Origin: Candidatus Hydrothermota bacterium
GTDB lineage: Bacteria > Hydrothermota > Hydrothermia > B15-G9
Direction of reading: 5' to 3'
DNA: 10,611 nucleotides
NCBI GenBank assembly: GCA_003645975.1
Contig: QNDP01000020.1
Coordinates: 1 to 10,611, forward strand
Below are positions 1 to 6,690 of this stretch, piece by piece (the first letter of the stretch is position 1; the number at the start of each line of letters is the position of its first letter). A model generated the notes under the pieces. It was not told the DNA's origin and did not search any database. It saw nothing but the letters and a program-made list of their open reading frames with translations. Position numbers and translations under genes: made by a program.

Positions 1-203
1 TAGTTTATGGCATCTACTACAAGTGGCAGAGTATCAACGAGATACATCCTCCACTTCTCTCGCAATCTCTTTATGTAGGTAAACATCCCTATCCTCAATT
101 CGCTCCATCGCCACTCGCCTGTCAATCTTCGCTGTCTCACTTTGGGTTCTCTATCTAACCCCAAATGTATCAAAGCCTTATAAATCTCCCAGCCCTGAAA
201 ATT
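1..203 (-). CDS. Unidentified open frame, truncated by the left edge
   Basis: On the minus strand the frame stays open from just after a TGA (complement of 204-206) to the window edge, about 67 codons. The translation looks protein-like, with mixed charged and aromatic residues including WRWSELRIGMFTYIKRL and then YLVDTLPLVVDAIN. The first possible start is a TTG at 173-171; no good Shine-Dalgarno site precedes it, so this may be a 5'-degraded remnant rather than an intact gene. The basic N-terminal stretch followed by a hydrophobic-Asp segment faintly recalls some DDE transposases, but that is a guess and I assign no family. The plus strand here is broken by stops. Confidence 0.35.
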
Positions 204-220
204 TCAACATAAAATTTCAA
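198..220. repeat. Two-copy 10-bp direct repeat, 13-bp period
   Basis: AAAATTTCAA occurs at 198-207 and again at 211-220, separated by CAT. It lies between the left-edge open frame and the hydrolase promoter. Two short AT-rich copies could be a regulator site or chance; nothing else in the sequence decides. Confidence 0.4.
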
Positions 221-252
221 TCACAAACAAAATTGCCAACAACTCCTTAGCG

Positions 253-282
253 TTGACCGCTGAGGAGGATAAGGATTATATT
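253..282 (+). promoter_or_regulatory. Predicted sigma70-type promoter of the hydrolase gene
   Basis: A -35-like TTGACC at 253-258 is followed, after an 18-base spacer, by a -10-like TATATT at 277-282 (or TTATAT at 276-281 with 17 bases). Transcription would start near 289, ahead of the ribosome-binding site at 306-313. The -35 hexamer contains the TTG that would otherwise extend the hydrolase frame, which argues against translation starting there. Confidence 0.55.
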
Positions 283-305
283 AAACCAGTAACTTTGTCA
301 AAAAT

Positions 306-313
306 AAGGAGGT
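306..313 (+). promoter_or_regulatory. Ribosome-binding site fixing the hydrolase start
   Basis: AAGGAGGT, a full anti-SD match, sits 5 bases before ATG 319. It decides for this start over an in-frame TTG 66 bases upstream. Confidence 0.85.
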
Positions 314-318
314 CGGAA

Positions 319-1032
319 ATGGCAAGGTTTGGAGGCGTTAAAGTTACATGGTTTGGACATTCTGCATTTGGGTTGACTTCCGTAACTGGAAAATTTCTGC
401 TGATTGACCCTTGGATAGGGAATCCCTCTGCCACAAGAAATTTCCAAAATCAGATTGAGAGAATTGACCTGATACTGATAACGCATGGACACGGCGATCA
501 TATCGGAGATACCATCGCCCTTGCCAAAAAGCATAATCCAACTGTTTTGGCTATCTATGAGGTTGCCAATTATTTGCAGAGCAAAGGAGTCAAGAGAGTG
601 GTTGGAATGAACAAGGGCGGCACTTATGTGTTCGGCGGGATAAAGGCGACTATGGTGGATGCATCTCACTCATCTACAATTATTGAGGGCGGGCGCGCTA
701 TCCCCGGAGGCGAAGCAGCAGGCTTTATCGTCGAATTTGAAAATGGATTTAAGGTCTATCACATGGGGGACACGGGCTTGTTCGGCGGCCTCACACTCAT
801 AGCAGAGTTTTACAAACCGAACCTCGTGCTCATCCCGATCGGCGGTCTCTTCACCTTCGGACCCGAAAACGCTGCATTTGCCATAAAAATTTTGAAGCCA
901 GATTGGATCATCCCTATGCACTATGAGACTTTCCCAGCTTTGACTGGCACACCACGCGACTTTAAAGAGGCGTTGCCACCTGAATTTAAAGACAGAGTTA
1001 TCGTCCTTAAGCCGGGTGAGACAGCCGAATAA
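319..1032 (+). CDS. UPF0173-type metal-dependent hydrolase (metallo-beta-lactamase fold)
   Basis: This 237-residue cytoplasmic protein has the full metallo-beta-lactamase ligand set: THGHGDH with H56, H58, D60 and H61, then H117 in DASHSS, D151 in HMGDTG and H201 in PMHYETFP. The early FGHS and LIDPW motifs, the length and the whole layout match the UlaG-like UPF0173 group of binuclear metal hydrolases. The physiological substrate of that group is mostly unknown, so no reaction is assigned. There is no signal peptide. The start at 319 rests on a perfect ribosome-binding site; an in-frame TTG at 253 overlaps the predicted promoter and is unlikely. The gene appears monocistronic, with a promoter before it and a hairpin with T-run after it. 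Fold and family are secure; the role is not. Confidence 0.93.
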   Translation: MARFGGVKVTWFGHSAFGLTSVTGKFLLIDPWIGNPSATRNFQNQIERIDLILITHGHGDHIGDTIALAKKHNPTVLAIYEVANYLQSKGVKRVVGMNKGGTYVFGGIKATMVDASHSSTIIEGGRAIPGGEAAGFIVEFENGFKVYHMGDTGLFGGLTLIAEFYKPNLVLIPIGGLFTFGPENAAFAIKILKPDWIIPMHYETFPALTGTPRDFKEALPPEFKDRVIVLKPGETAE

Positions 1033-1037
1033 AGTTC

Positions 1038-1065
1038 GAGGTGATTTGAGGCTATTCACCTTTTT
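1038..1065 (+). terminator. Weak intrinsic terminator after the hydrolase gene
   Basis: AGGTGA (1039-1044) pairs with TCACCT (1056-1061) around an 11-base loop, with a possible G-U closing pair (1038/1062). Five T residues start at 1061. It begins a few bases after the stop codon. The stem is short, so readthrough into the next gene is possible. Confidence 0.6.
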
Positions 1066-1138
1066 CCGCTTTCTTTAACTGTTTGAGATTTGAGAAGGTT
1101 GAAATTTTGTGATTTCATGCAAACAAGGAGGTAATGTC

Positions 1139-3277
1139 ATGAAGAAAGTGTTGGTAGGTGTGGTTGTGCTTCTATCAATTGCGGTGATCCAAAGCAAAGC
1201 TGTCAGTGTCGAGGTGCTGAGCAGATTCGCCTATGGACCTGCGTATTCTGTCGAATACAGTGACCCATACTTGTATTTGTCGGCAGGCAACAGCTTGATT
1301 GTGTTGGACATATCGAATCCTGACACGCCTTCAGTGGTTTCTGAGGTCAGATTTGAAGGGTTGCAGGCGCTGGGCTATGGGATCAAAATCAAAGGAAATT
1401 ACCTTTACGCAGCACTTTACGATTACGGTTACGGGATTGTCGATATAAGCGATCCGACGGCGCCGCAGATCGTCTATATGGAACCTTACCCTATGCGCAT
1501 GCTCGCAGCGGATGTCTCAGGCGATTACATGTATGTCGCAGCGGTTGACAGTGGCCTTGTGGTGATCGATGTGTCCGATCCATTGGCTCCGAACATCGTT
1601 CGCACAGTTCCGACCTCTGCGGAAGCCACAAAGCCATTTGTTATCGATACCTTGCTCTTTGTTGCAGCGGCAGGTGGTGGCGTCGATGTCTTCTCGATAG
1701 CGGATCCTGCTTCTCCGCAGTTCATAACGAACCTTTACAGCAGCGGTGGCGATGTCTTCAGCGTTTTCGTTCGAGACACCCTCGCATTTTTGGCGGCAGG
1801 TAGAGCCGGCATCCTTATCTTTAACATTGCTGACCTCTCATCTCCGTCACTCATAGGAACTTACGACACACGCGGAAGCGCCTATGATGTCAAAGTCATC
1901 GATACGCTCCTTTATTACGCAGATTGGAGTAAAGGGGTGGGAATCCTCAACATAGCAGACCCGACAAATCCAACTTACATAACAGGTTTTGACACCGACG
2001 GCTATGCACGGTGGATAGAAATCGTCGGCGACCGACTTTATGATGCCGAAAAGAAGGGCGGCCTGAAAATATTTGACATTTCTGACCCATCTTCGTTTGC
2101 GCTCTCAGGCTCATTCTTCACAGGAAACTGGGTATGGTGTGTGGCGTCCTACGACCGTGAGGTCTTTGTATCCGGTTGGGCCACAGGTTTGGAGAAATAT
2201 GATGTCAGCGACTTCTCAAATCCTCAGCTTGTCCAGAGGAACGAGGGACTCCTCTCGCACAGCATGGCGATGGATGTCGAAGCCGATGAAAACTATGTGT
2301 ATGTTTGTGGTGGACGTGATGGATTCCTCATCATCGATAAGAATGACCTGTTCAACATAATCGGCGCATCCAGCATATCGTCGGCCTACGCTGTGGAACT
2401 CAAGGACACTCTGGCGTTCGTGGCACTTTCGACAAGCGGCGTTGCCATCCTGAACCTCGCTGACCCGACCACCCCGCAGATCGTAACACAGTTCAACACC
2501 AATCAGTTCGCTTATGAGCTGCAACTTGTCGATACACTCCTTTATGTGGCAGACAAACGTGCCGGCCTGAGTATCTACAATGTCGCTGACCCCACAAACC
2601 CGGTTTTGGTCTCAAATGTTGCACTTAGCGACAGCGATAATGTCTATGACATACTTGTCAATGATACGATAGGCTATGCTGCGGATTATAACAGAGGGAC
2701 ACCGATAATCAATCTTGCCGACCCGACCGCACCGTTTGTCATAACGACCATTCCCGCAATTTACAAAGTCCGTGATGTCGATCTCATCGGAAATTACCTC
2801 TTTGTCTCTGAGGAGGATAGCGGTGTCTATGTGTATGATGTTAGCGATCCTGCCTCGCCAGTTTATGCCACAAAAATCTTAACGGCCGATGTGGTTTGGA
2901 AGATCAGGAGGATGGAGGACACGCTGCTAATTTTCGCCGCAAGAGGCAGCGGAGTTTATATCGTTCACCCCATTCTCTTCAACATAAATGAAAATGATGG
3001 AAATAGACATGCCGAGGGCATTATGATAGTTCCAAGCATGGTCAACGACGGCCGAGTCATTGTGAAGCTCTACACACCTGAGCCGACGAATGTTGAACTG
3101 TCGCTTTACAACGAAGCCGGCAGATTGCTCAAAAGGTGGCACTCGAACGGGATGATTGCATCCGGTGAGCACAGCATCGAATTTGACCTCTCGAACACCG
3201 CTCACAACGGGGTCTATCTACTGAGAGGCAGAGTCGGAAACCGGGATGTCTCGCATAAGATTTTGATTCTCAGGTAA
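1139..3277 (+). CDS. Secreted LVIVD-repeat beta-propeller protein with C-terminal sorting-type tail
   Basis: The 712-residue product starts with a Sec signal peptide (MKK, hydrophobic core at residues 4-17, likely cleavage after SKA near residue 21). The body is a tandem array of LVIVD-type units ending in motifs such as GLVVIDVSDPLAP and GLSIYNVADPTNP. I count 14 units, with motif starts near residues 51, 98, 138, 179, 223, 265, 307, 349, 394, 433, 475, 519, 561 and 604, so the period is about 42-45 residues. Fourteen blades would fit two seven-bladed propellers. Residues about 625-712 form a small beta-sandwich-like tail (LSLYNEAGRLL, then GVYLLRGRVG, ending KILILR). This resembles type IX secretion sorting domains. 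It is probably exported and surface-attached; the ligand is unknown. AAGGAGGT at 1125-1132 sets the ATG at 1139 over an in-frame GTG at 1109. Confidence 0.9.
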   Translation: MKKVLVGVVVLLSIAVIQSKAVSVEVLSRFAYGPAYSVEYSDPYLYLSAGNSLIVLDISNPDTPSVVSEVRFEGLQALGYGIKIKGNYLYAALYDYGYGIVDISDPTAPQIVYMEPYPMRMLAADVSGDYMYVAAVDSGLVVIDVSDPLAPNIVRTVPTSAEATKPFVIDTLLFVAAAGGGVDVFSIADPASPQFITNLYSSGGDVFSVFVRDTLAFLAAGRAGILIFNIADLSSPSLIGTYDTRGSAYDVKVIDTLLYYADWSKGVGILNIADPTNPTYITGFDTDGYARWIEIVGDRLYDAEKKGGLKIFDISDPSSFALSGSFFTGNWVWCVASYDREVFVSGWATGLEKYDVSDFSNPQLVQRNEGLLSHSMAMDVEADENYVYVCGGRDGFLIIDKNDLFNIIGASSISSAYAVELKDTLAFVALSTSGVAILNLADPTTPQIVTQFNTNQFAYELQLVDTLLYVADKRAGLSIYNVADPTNPVLVSNVALSDSDNVYDILVNDTIGYAADYNRGTPIINLADPTAPFVITTIPAIYKVRDVDLIGNYLFVSEEDSGVYVYDVSDPASPVYATKILTADVVWKIRRMEDTLLIFAARGSGVYIVHPILFNINENDGNRHAEGIMIVPSMVNDGRVIVKLYTPEPTNVELSLYNEAGRLLKRWHSNGMIASGEHSIEFDLSNTAHNGVYLLRGRVGNRDVSHKILILR

Positions 3278-3288
3278 GAGCACTGAAT

Positions 3289-3324
3289 ACGGGGGAGGGC
3301 TTCTTAGGCTCTCTCCCGTTTTTT
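3289..3324 (+). terminator. Strong intrinsic terminator after the LVIVD gene
   Basis: A 12-bp stem (3289-3300 with 3308-3319, two G-U pairs) closes a 7-base loop and runs into a six-T tract. It follows the stop codon by 11 bases and separates the propeller gene from the TPK-like gene. Confidence 0.9.
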
Positions 3325-3389
3325 ATTTCCATGAAAATTCATTCCGTCCAATTCAAAAAATCTTGCAAAAAGGAGTGATGAGATAGGTC

Positions 3390-4028
3390 ATGAAGGTGTT
3401 GATAGTGAACAACGGACAAATTGACGAAAAATTTGTAAAGACAATTGTAGAGAGACACGACACAGTAATAGCTGTGAGCGAAGCACTTAAAAAATTGATG
3501 GATTTGGGGATAATGCCACAAATAGCGGTCGGAAATTTCAAGTTCATGCCCCAAGAGGATGTCGATGAGCTGGAGTCAAAGGGCCTCCAATTCTTTAAGT
3601 TTCCATTACACAAGGACAAGACGGATGTGGAAATAGCTGTATTGAAAGCCAACGAAATGGGAGCTTACGAGATTTCGTTGACCGGAACGGTCGGCACACG
3701 AATAGATCATCAGTTGGCAAGCTTTCAACTCCTGGCACATCCGGATATTTCGGTCCCTCTGAAGATCGTGGAGCCGCGTTTCGAGGCGTTTGCTGTGCGC
3801 AACAGAATCGTATTCGATACGGAACCAGGCAACCTTATCTCATTGATTCCTTTGTCCGATGAAGTAACTGACATTTGGACTGATGGCCTTTCTCAAAATC
3901 TATACGGAGAGAGGCTTATATGCGGTCTTTCCAGAGGTATCTCAAATAAAGCGGTTTCACCGACGGTCGAAATAGCAATAGGAAGGGGCATTCTTCTGGT
4001 GATTCACTTTCTCAAAAGACAGGAGTAA
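3390..4028 (+). CDS. Thiamine pyrophosphokinase-fold protein with altered active site
   Basis: The 212-residue protein follows the thiamine pyrophosphokinase (TPK) plan. The KDKTDVEIA block (residues 75-83), the GTVGTRIDHQLASFQLL block (99-115) and the C-terminal SNKAV (185-189) followed by EIAIGRGILLVIH all align with the family by eye. TPK transfers pyrophosphate from ATP to thiamine. However, the usual ADGGA segment reads AVSEA (28-32) and the metal-binding GDFDS motif reads GNFKF (48-52), so the conserved acidic residues there are missing. Catalysis by the usual mechanism is therefore doubtful; it may be a divergent or non-catalytic paralogue. The start is not ideal: AAGGAG at 3370-3375 lies 14 bases before ATG 3390, and the in-frame ATG at 3378 meets a TAG two codons later. 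No thiamine gene is nearby. It converges on the LeuD-type gene with a 6-base gap. Confidence 0.8.
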   Translation: MKVLIVNNGQIDEKFVKTIVERHDTVIAVSEALKKLMDLGIMPQIAVGNFKFMPQEDVDELESKGLQFFKFPLHKDKTDVEIAVLKANEMGAYEISLTGTVGTRIDHQLASFQLLAHPDISVPLKIVEPRFEAFAVRNRIVFDTEPGNLISLIPLSDEVTDIWTDGLSQNLYGERLICGLSRGISNKAVSPTVEIAIGRGILLVIHFLKRQE

Positions 4029-4034
4029 CTCGTT

Positions 4035-4562
4035 CTAACTTATGGACTTCCCATATTCAAACAAACCCCCGGCCTTAAGAATATCGATTTGCACTTTGCT
4101 CGGCTTTTTGCATTTAATCTTGGTTCCGTCTGCCTTCACGATCTCGCCGGTCTCAAAGTCGATTTCGACTACTTCCCCGTGTCTCAGAATGCCGTTGGCA
4201 ACCGCATCCTCGACATCCGGACACTCAAGTATCGGGAGAGCCGAATTGATGGCGTTCCTTTTGTAAATCGCCCCAAAAGATGGAGCTACAATTGCCCCTA
4301 TTTTCAGAGCTTTAAAACACGAAACGGCATGTTGGCGGGAGGAGCCTGCGCCGAAGTTATGGCCTGCTACTATGATGTCGTTCTCTTGTGCAAGCTCTGG
4401 AAAATTTTCATAACCTTTTAGGTTTCCGAAGGCGTATTTTGCCATCTCGTTTTCGTCGGTGATATGCAGATAGGCGTTGTGATAAATCTGATCGGTGTCT
4501 ATGTCTTTGATGAGTTTGCCATTTTCGTCCACGATTAGAAAAATTCTACCTTTTATCTTCAT
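4035..4562 (-). CDS. leuD: Aconitase-family small (swivel) subunit, 3-isopropylmalate dehydratase LeuD type
   Basis: This 175-residue protein is the swivelling small subunit of a two-subunit hydro-lyase of the isopropylmalate isomerase / homoaconitase family. It has IDTDQI (21-26), the anion-binding GHNFGAGSSRQHA (67-79, usually GCGSSREHA) and YKRNAINSALP (100-110). Its length matches archaeal-type LeuD/HacB rather than the roughly 200-residue enterobacterial form. The partner large subunit, which holds the iron-sulfur cluster, is not in this window, so the substrate (isopropylmalate, homocitrate or dimethylmalate) is open; the segment after the DTDQ motif reads YLHIT (31-35). GGAGGTG lies 4-5 bases upstream of ATG 4562. 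The gene converges on the TPK-like gene and diverges from mobA. The family is secure; the symbol is provisional. Confidence 0.85.
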   Translation of the reverse strand: MKIKGRIFLIVDENGKLIKDIDTDQIYHNAYLHITDENEMAKYAFGNLKGYENFPELAQENDIIVAGHNFGAGSSRQHAVSCFKALKIGAIVAPSFGAIYKRNAINSALPILECPDVEDAVANGILRHGEVVEIDFETGEIVKADGTKIKCKKPSKVQIDILKAGGLFEYGKSIS

Positions 4563-4668
4563 TTTGCACCTCCAGTTTTAGAGAAATTTGACGCTTATTA
4601 TTATCGAGCCTTGAACAACGAGGGCAACTGTTGAGATGAACGAAACGCATTGGGGAGGCGAATGCCAA

Positions 4669-5301
4669 ATGGACGGAGTAATACTCGCCGGTGGAAAAAG
4701 CACCAGAGTCGGAAAAGATAAGGCGCTTTTGAGGTTCGGGGGTAACCTCTTGATTGAACTCATCTTCCTCAACATAAAAGACCTGTTTGAAAGGGTTGTG
4801 ATAGTTGCCAATCCCGTGAACATCACAAGACTCAACTCACTGTTTTACAATCAAATAAAATCGAGAAAGGTGCAGGTTATCACGGACATTTTGCCCGAAA
4901 AAGGGCCTCTTGGAGGTATTTATAGCGGGCTTAAGGCATCCGAATCAGACAAAGTCTTTGTTTTGGCGTGCGATATGCCCTTCACAAATCAAAAGCTCAT
5001 TCGTTACATAGTGTCGCAGTCTGAGGGCTATGATGTCGTCGTGCCACACACATATCGCGGATTTGAGCCGCTACATGCCGTTTACTCAAAATCAGCTCTA
5101 AAAGTCATAGAAGAACACTTGAGACACAACAAGTTAAAGGTTAGCAGCATCTTCGGAAAGTTGAAGGTTAGATTTATCGAGGAATGCGAAATCAGGAAAT
5201 TCGATCCCAATTTAATGTTTCTGAATAATTTGAACACAAAGCACGAACTAAAGAAATTCGCTATGCAAAAAAGCGGTTTTAAAATTCCTGCCTCGCTATG
5301 A
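4669..5301 (+). CDS. mobA: Molybdenum cofactor guanylyltransferase MobA
   Basis: MobA attaches GMP from GTP to molybdopterin, making the guanine dinucleotide form of the molybdenum cofactor in the cytoplasm. The 210-residue product has the nucleotide-binding LAGGKSTRVGKDK loop (6-18), the DILPEKGPLGGIYSGL segment (73-88), the metal-binding CDMPF (101-105), EPLHAVYS (133-140) and the C-terminal NNLNTKHEL (186-194). All are hallmarks of MobA-like nucleotidyltransferases, and the length is normal. GGGGAGG at 4652-4658 and the family-typical MDGVILAGG start select ATG 4669; an in-frame ATG at 4636 would add 11 atypical residues. The gene stands alone, divergent from leuD, and its last 23 bases overlap the OmpH/CsgG gene on the other strand. 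It is AT-rich relative to its right-hand neighbours. It implies that the cell has molybdo- or tungsto-enzymes. Confidence 0.9.
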   Translation: MDGVILAGGKSTRVGKDKALLRFGGNLLIELIFLNIKDLFERVVIVANPVNITRLNSLFYNQIKSRKVQVITDILPEKGPLGGIYSGLKASESDKVFVLACDMPFTNQKLIRYIVSQSEGYDVVVPHTYRGFEPLHAVYSKSALKVIEEHLRHNKLKVSSIFGKLKVRFIEECEIRKFDPNLMFLNNLNTKHELKKFAMQKSGFKIPASL

Positions 5302-6244
5302 GCCTTCTTGCAGCATCTCCAGCTTGTATCATCAGATCGACATCCCTGTCAGCCGACTGTCCTGTCTCCTCCTGCAACTGCCTGCCATCCTTAACCGAGT
5401 AGAGTTTCAGTCTGAACAGGACGTCCTCACCGGATTTGTTCACCTCACCGAAAACGAAATAGTCGGCGCCGATAGTTCGTGCTACCCTAAGACACAGGCC
5501 GACATCGACGATCTCCATAGTTGGTCCTGCTTCGCGCTGAAGCGCATCGTTGACCGTCGCAGTTGAAATGAGGTCGATTCTCGGCGAATTCTCGAGCGCA
5601 GAGGCTATGAACCCTTGAAGTCTTGTGCCAAGATTGACTGCACGGGCGTTCTCGTCCTCCTTGAGCGGGAAGACTGCGACTTTGGGCTTTGCGATCGAGG
5701 TCGTGTCGATGGCCACAAGATATTCCTTGTTAAGCTCTTGGATCACGAGGTCGGTGAAATCGTCCTCCGTGTTTCCGTAAAGCACGACGCCCGAAGAGAC
5801 ATCGAGGACAAGATCGTATTTCAAGCTCTTGGCCAGATCTGTGATCACGGAATCGACCTTTCTGACAAATGGCTGCACTATCTCTCGTTTTTTTCGTTCA
5901 AACTGGCCGTTTGGACCCCAGATAGAGTTCCACAGCCCCTTGTATTCCTCTTCCTTCTGCTGGATTTCCTGTTCCTTTTGGAGTTTGGCCTCGTCGGACA
6001 GCATCGGCTTCTCCTGCTCATAGGCGGATTTCATGCTGTCGATGATGTGCTTGACGCTGTCGAGCTGAGCCTGCCACTGGCTGACAAAGGAATTCAGTTG
6101 ATTTTTGGCGTTTTGAAGGTCTCGATACTCTTTGAGCACGCGATTGACATCGACAAAACCTATGCGTATCTCCTTAGCTTTCAAGTCGTTAAGTGTAGCC
6201 AGAGCGATAAAAACGACTAATGTCTTGACAGCCCAACCTTTCAT
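5279..6244 (-). CDS. Exported OmpH/Skp-like domain fused to a CsgG/TolB-N-like domain
   Basis: The 321-residue product has a signal peptide (residues 1-23, likely cut after LKA). Residues about 26-172 form an OmpH/Skp-type unit: IGFVDVNRVLKEY, a long charged helical coiled coil (about 40-140), then YDLVLDVSSGVVLYG. Skp binds unfolded outer-membrane proteins in the periplasm. Residues about 185-310 resemble the CsgG / FlgO / TolB-N alpha/beta fold: KPKVAVFPL, LGTRLQGFIASALENS, IDLISTATVNDAL, ARTIGADYFVFGEV, FRLKLYSVKDG. The fusion is about twice the length of Skp and is unusual. ATG 6244 follows AGGGGG at 6-base spacing; it starts 2 bases after the dksA-like stop, so translation is probably coupled. 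An ATG at 6250 would overlap that stop as ATGA but leaves no room for the ribosome site. There is no lipobox cysteine. Its role in envelope assembly is inferred. Confidence 0.82.
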   Translation of the reverse strand: MKGWAVKTLVVFIALATLNDLKAKEIRIGFVDVNRVLKEYRDLQNAKNQLNSFVSQWQAQLDSVKHIIDSMKSAYEQEKPMLSDEAKLQKEQEIQQKEEEYKGLWNSIWGPNGQFERKKREIVQPFVRKVDSVITDLAKSLKYDLVLDVSSGVVLYGNTEDDFTDLVIQELNKEYLVAIDTTSIAKPKVAVFPLKEDENARAVNLGTRLQGFIASALENSPRIDLISTATVNDALQREAGPTMEIVDVGLCLRVARTIGADYFVFGEVNKSGEDVLFRLKLYSVKDGRQLQEETGQSADRDVDLMIQAGDAARRLIARQEF

Positions 6245-6246
6245 GG

Positions 6247-6597
6247 TCATCCCCCTATCAATCTGGCACATTTGGAACAAAGTCTTGTCCATGGTAAAAG
6301 TTTTAGTCGCTCGCGCTCAATTAGATTGCCGCATCGCTCACACAGCCCATATTTGCCTTGCTCTATCCGTTTTAAAGCTTCGTCGATCTCCCTCACTATT
6401 TGCAATTCATGGTTGGCAACTTGAAGCTTAAAGAATTCGTCGAATGAAACCTGAGCCCAGTCCTCGAGGTCTTTCGGTTCCTGCCAACTGTCGCCTATCT
6501 TCTGTTCCACCTTTTTTATGCGCATCAAGGACTTCCAAATCCGTCTTTTCTCTTTGAGCAACAATTCACGAAATTTTTGCAGTTCCTCCGGCTTCAC
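6247..6597 (-). CDS. DksA/TraR-family zinc-finger transcription regulator
   Basis: The 116-residue protein has an N-terminal helical coiled coil and a C-terminal four-cysteine zinc finger: C86, C89, C107 and C110 in YGLCERCG and RLCSKC, with the family's RL-KLLPW between. The family binds the RNA polymerase secondary channel and tunes transcription with ppGpp. The coiled-coil tip has DLEDWA (43-48), a D-x-x-D-x-A motif like the one E. coli DksA needs for activity, so a regulatory role is plausible. It is shorter than E. coli DksA (151 residues). The start is a GTG at 6597, set by GGAGGT 7 bases upstream; the longer frame from a TTG at 6612 would place that site inside the gene. It is first in a two-gene unit with the OmpH/CsgG fusion. 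Confidence 0.87.
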   Translation of the reverse strand: MKPEELQKFRELLLKEKRRIWKSLMRIKKVEQKIGDSWQEPKDLEDWAQVSFDEFFKLQVANHELQIVREIDEALKRIEQGKYGLCERCGNLIERERLKLLPWTRLCSKCARLIGG

Positions 6598-6604
6598 TTC
6601 TCTT

Positions 6605-6610
6605 ACCTCC
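6605..6610 (-). promoter_or_regulatory. Ribosome-binding site fixing the GTG start of the dksA-like gene
   Basis: GGAGGT on the minus strand lies 7 bases before GTG 6597. Nothing comparable precedes the in-frame TTG at 6612, so the shorter frame is preferred. Confidence 0.8.
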
Positions 6611-6645
6611 AATGTGGAATTTGTTCAAAAATATGCCGTTTTTTC

Positions 6646-6674
6646 AAAAATGGTCGAAGACAAGATGCTCGACC
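6646..6674 (-). terminator. Intrinsic terminator of the 909-residue protein gene
   Basis: Read on the minus strand, GGTCGA (6674-6669) pairs with TCGACC (6657-6652) and is followed by ATTTTT (6651-6646). It begins about 16 bases after the stop codon. A small GC-rich hairpin at 6674-6689 (CGCCG/CGGCG, 6-base loop) abuts it. The arrangement should separate this gene from the dksA-like unit downstream. Confidence 0.65.
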
Positions 6675-6690
6675 GCCGTCCTTTCGGCGA

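Noticed and set aside
253..318. Upstream extension of the hydrolase from a TTG at 253
   Set aside because: The TTG lies in a -35-like hexamer and a perfect ribosome-binding site precedes ATG 319; the extra 22 residues do not look like family sequence.
4594..4627. Possible leuD promoter (TTGCCC with TAATAA or AATAAT)
   Set aside because: The hexamers match poorly at allowed spacing (18-19 bases), so the divergent leuD/mobA promoters cannot be placed with confidence.
5615..6220. Plus-strand open frame of 201 codons
   Set aside because: It is antisense to the OmpH/CsgG fusion, whose signal peptide, domains and ribosome site are clear; its Leu/Phe-rich product mirrors the Lys/Glu-rich coiled coil.
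6619..6658. Possible promoter of the dksA-like gene
   Set aside because: TTGAAA with ACAAAT at 17 bases, or TTCGAC with CATATT, each match only one box or neither; AT-richness explains them.
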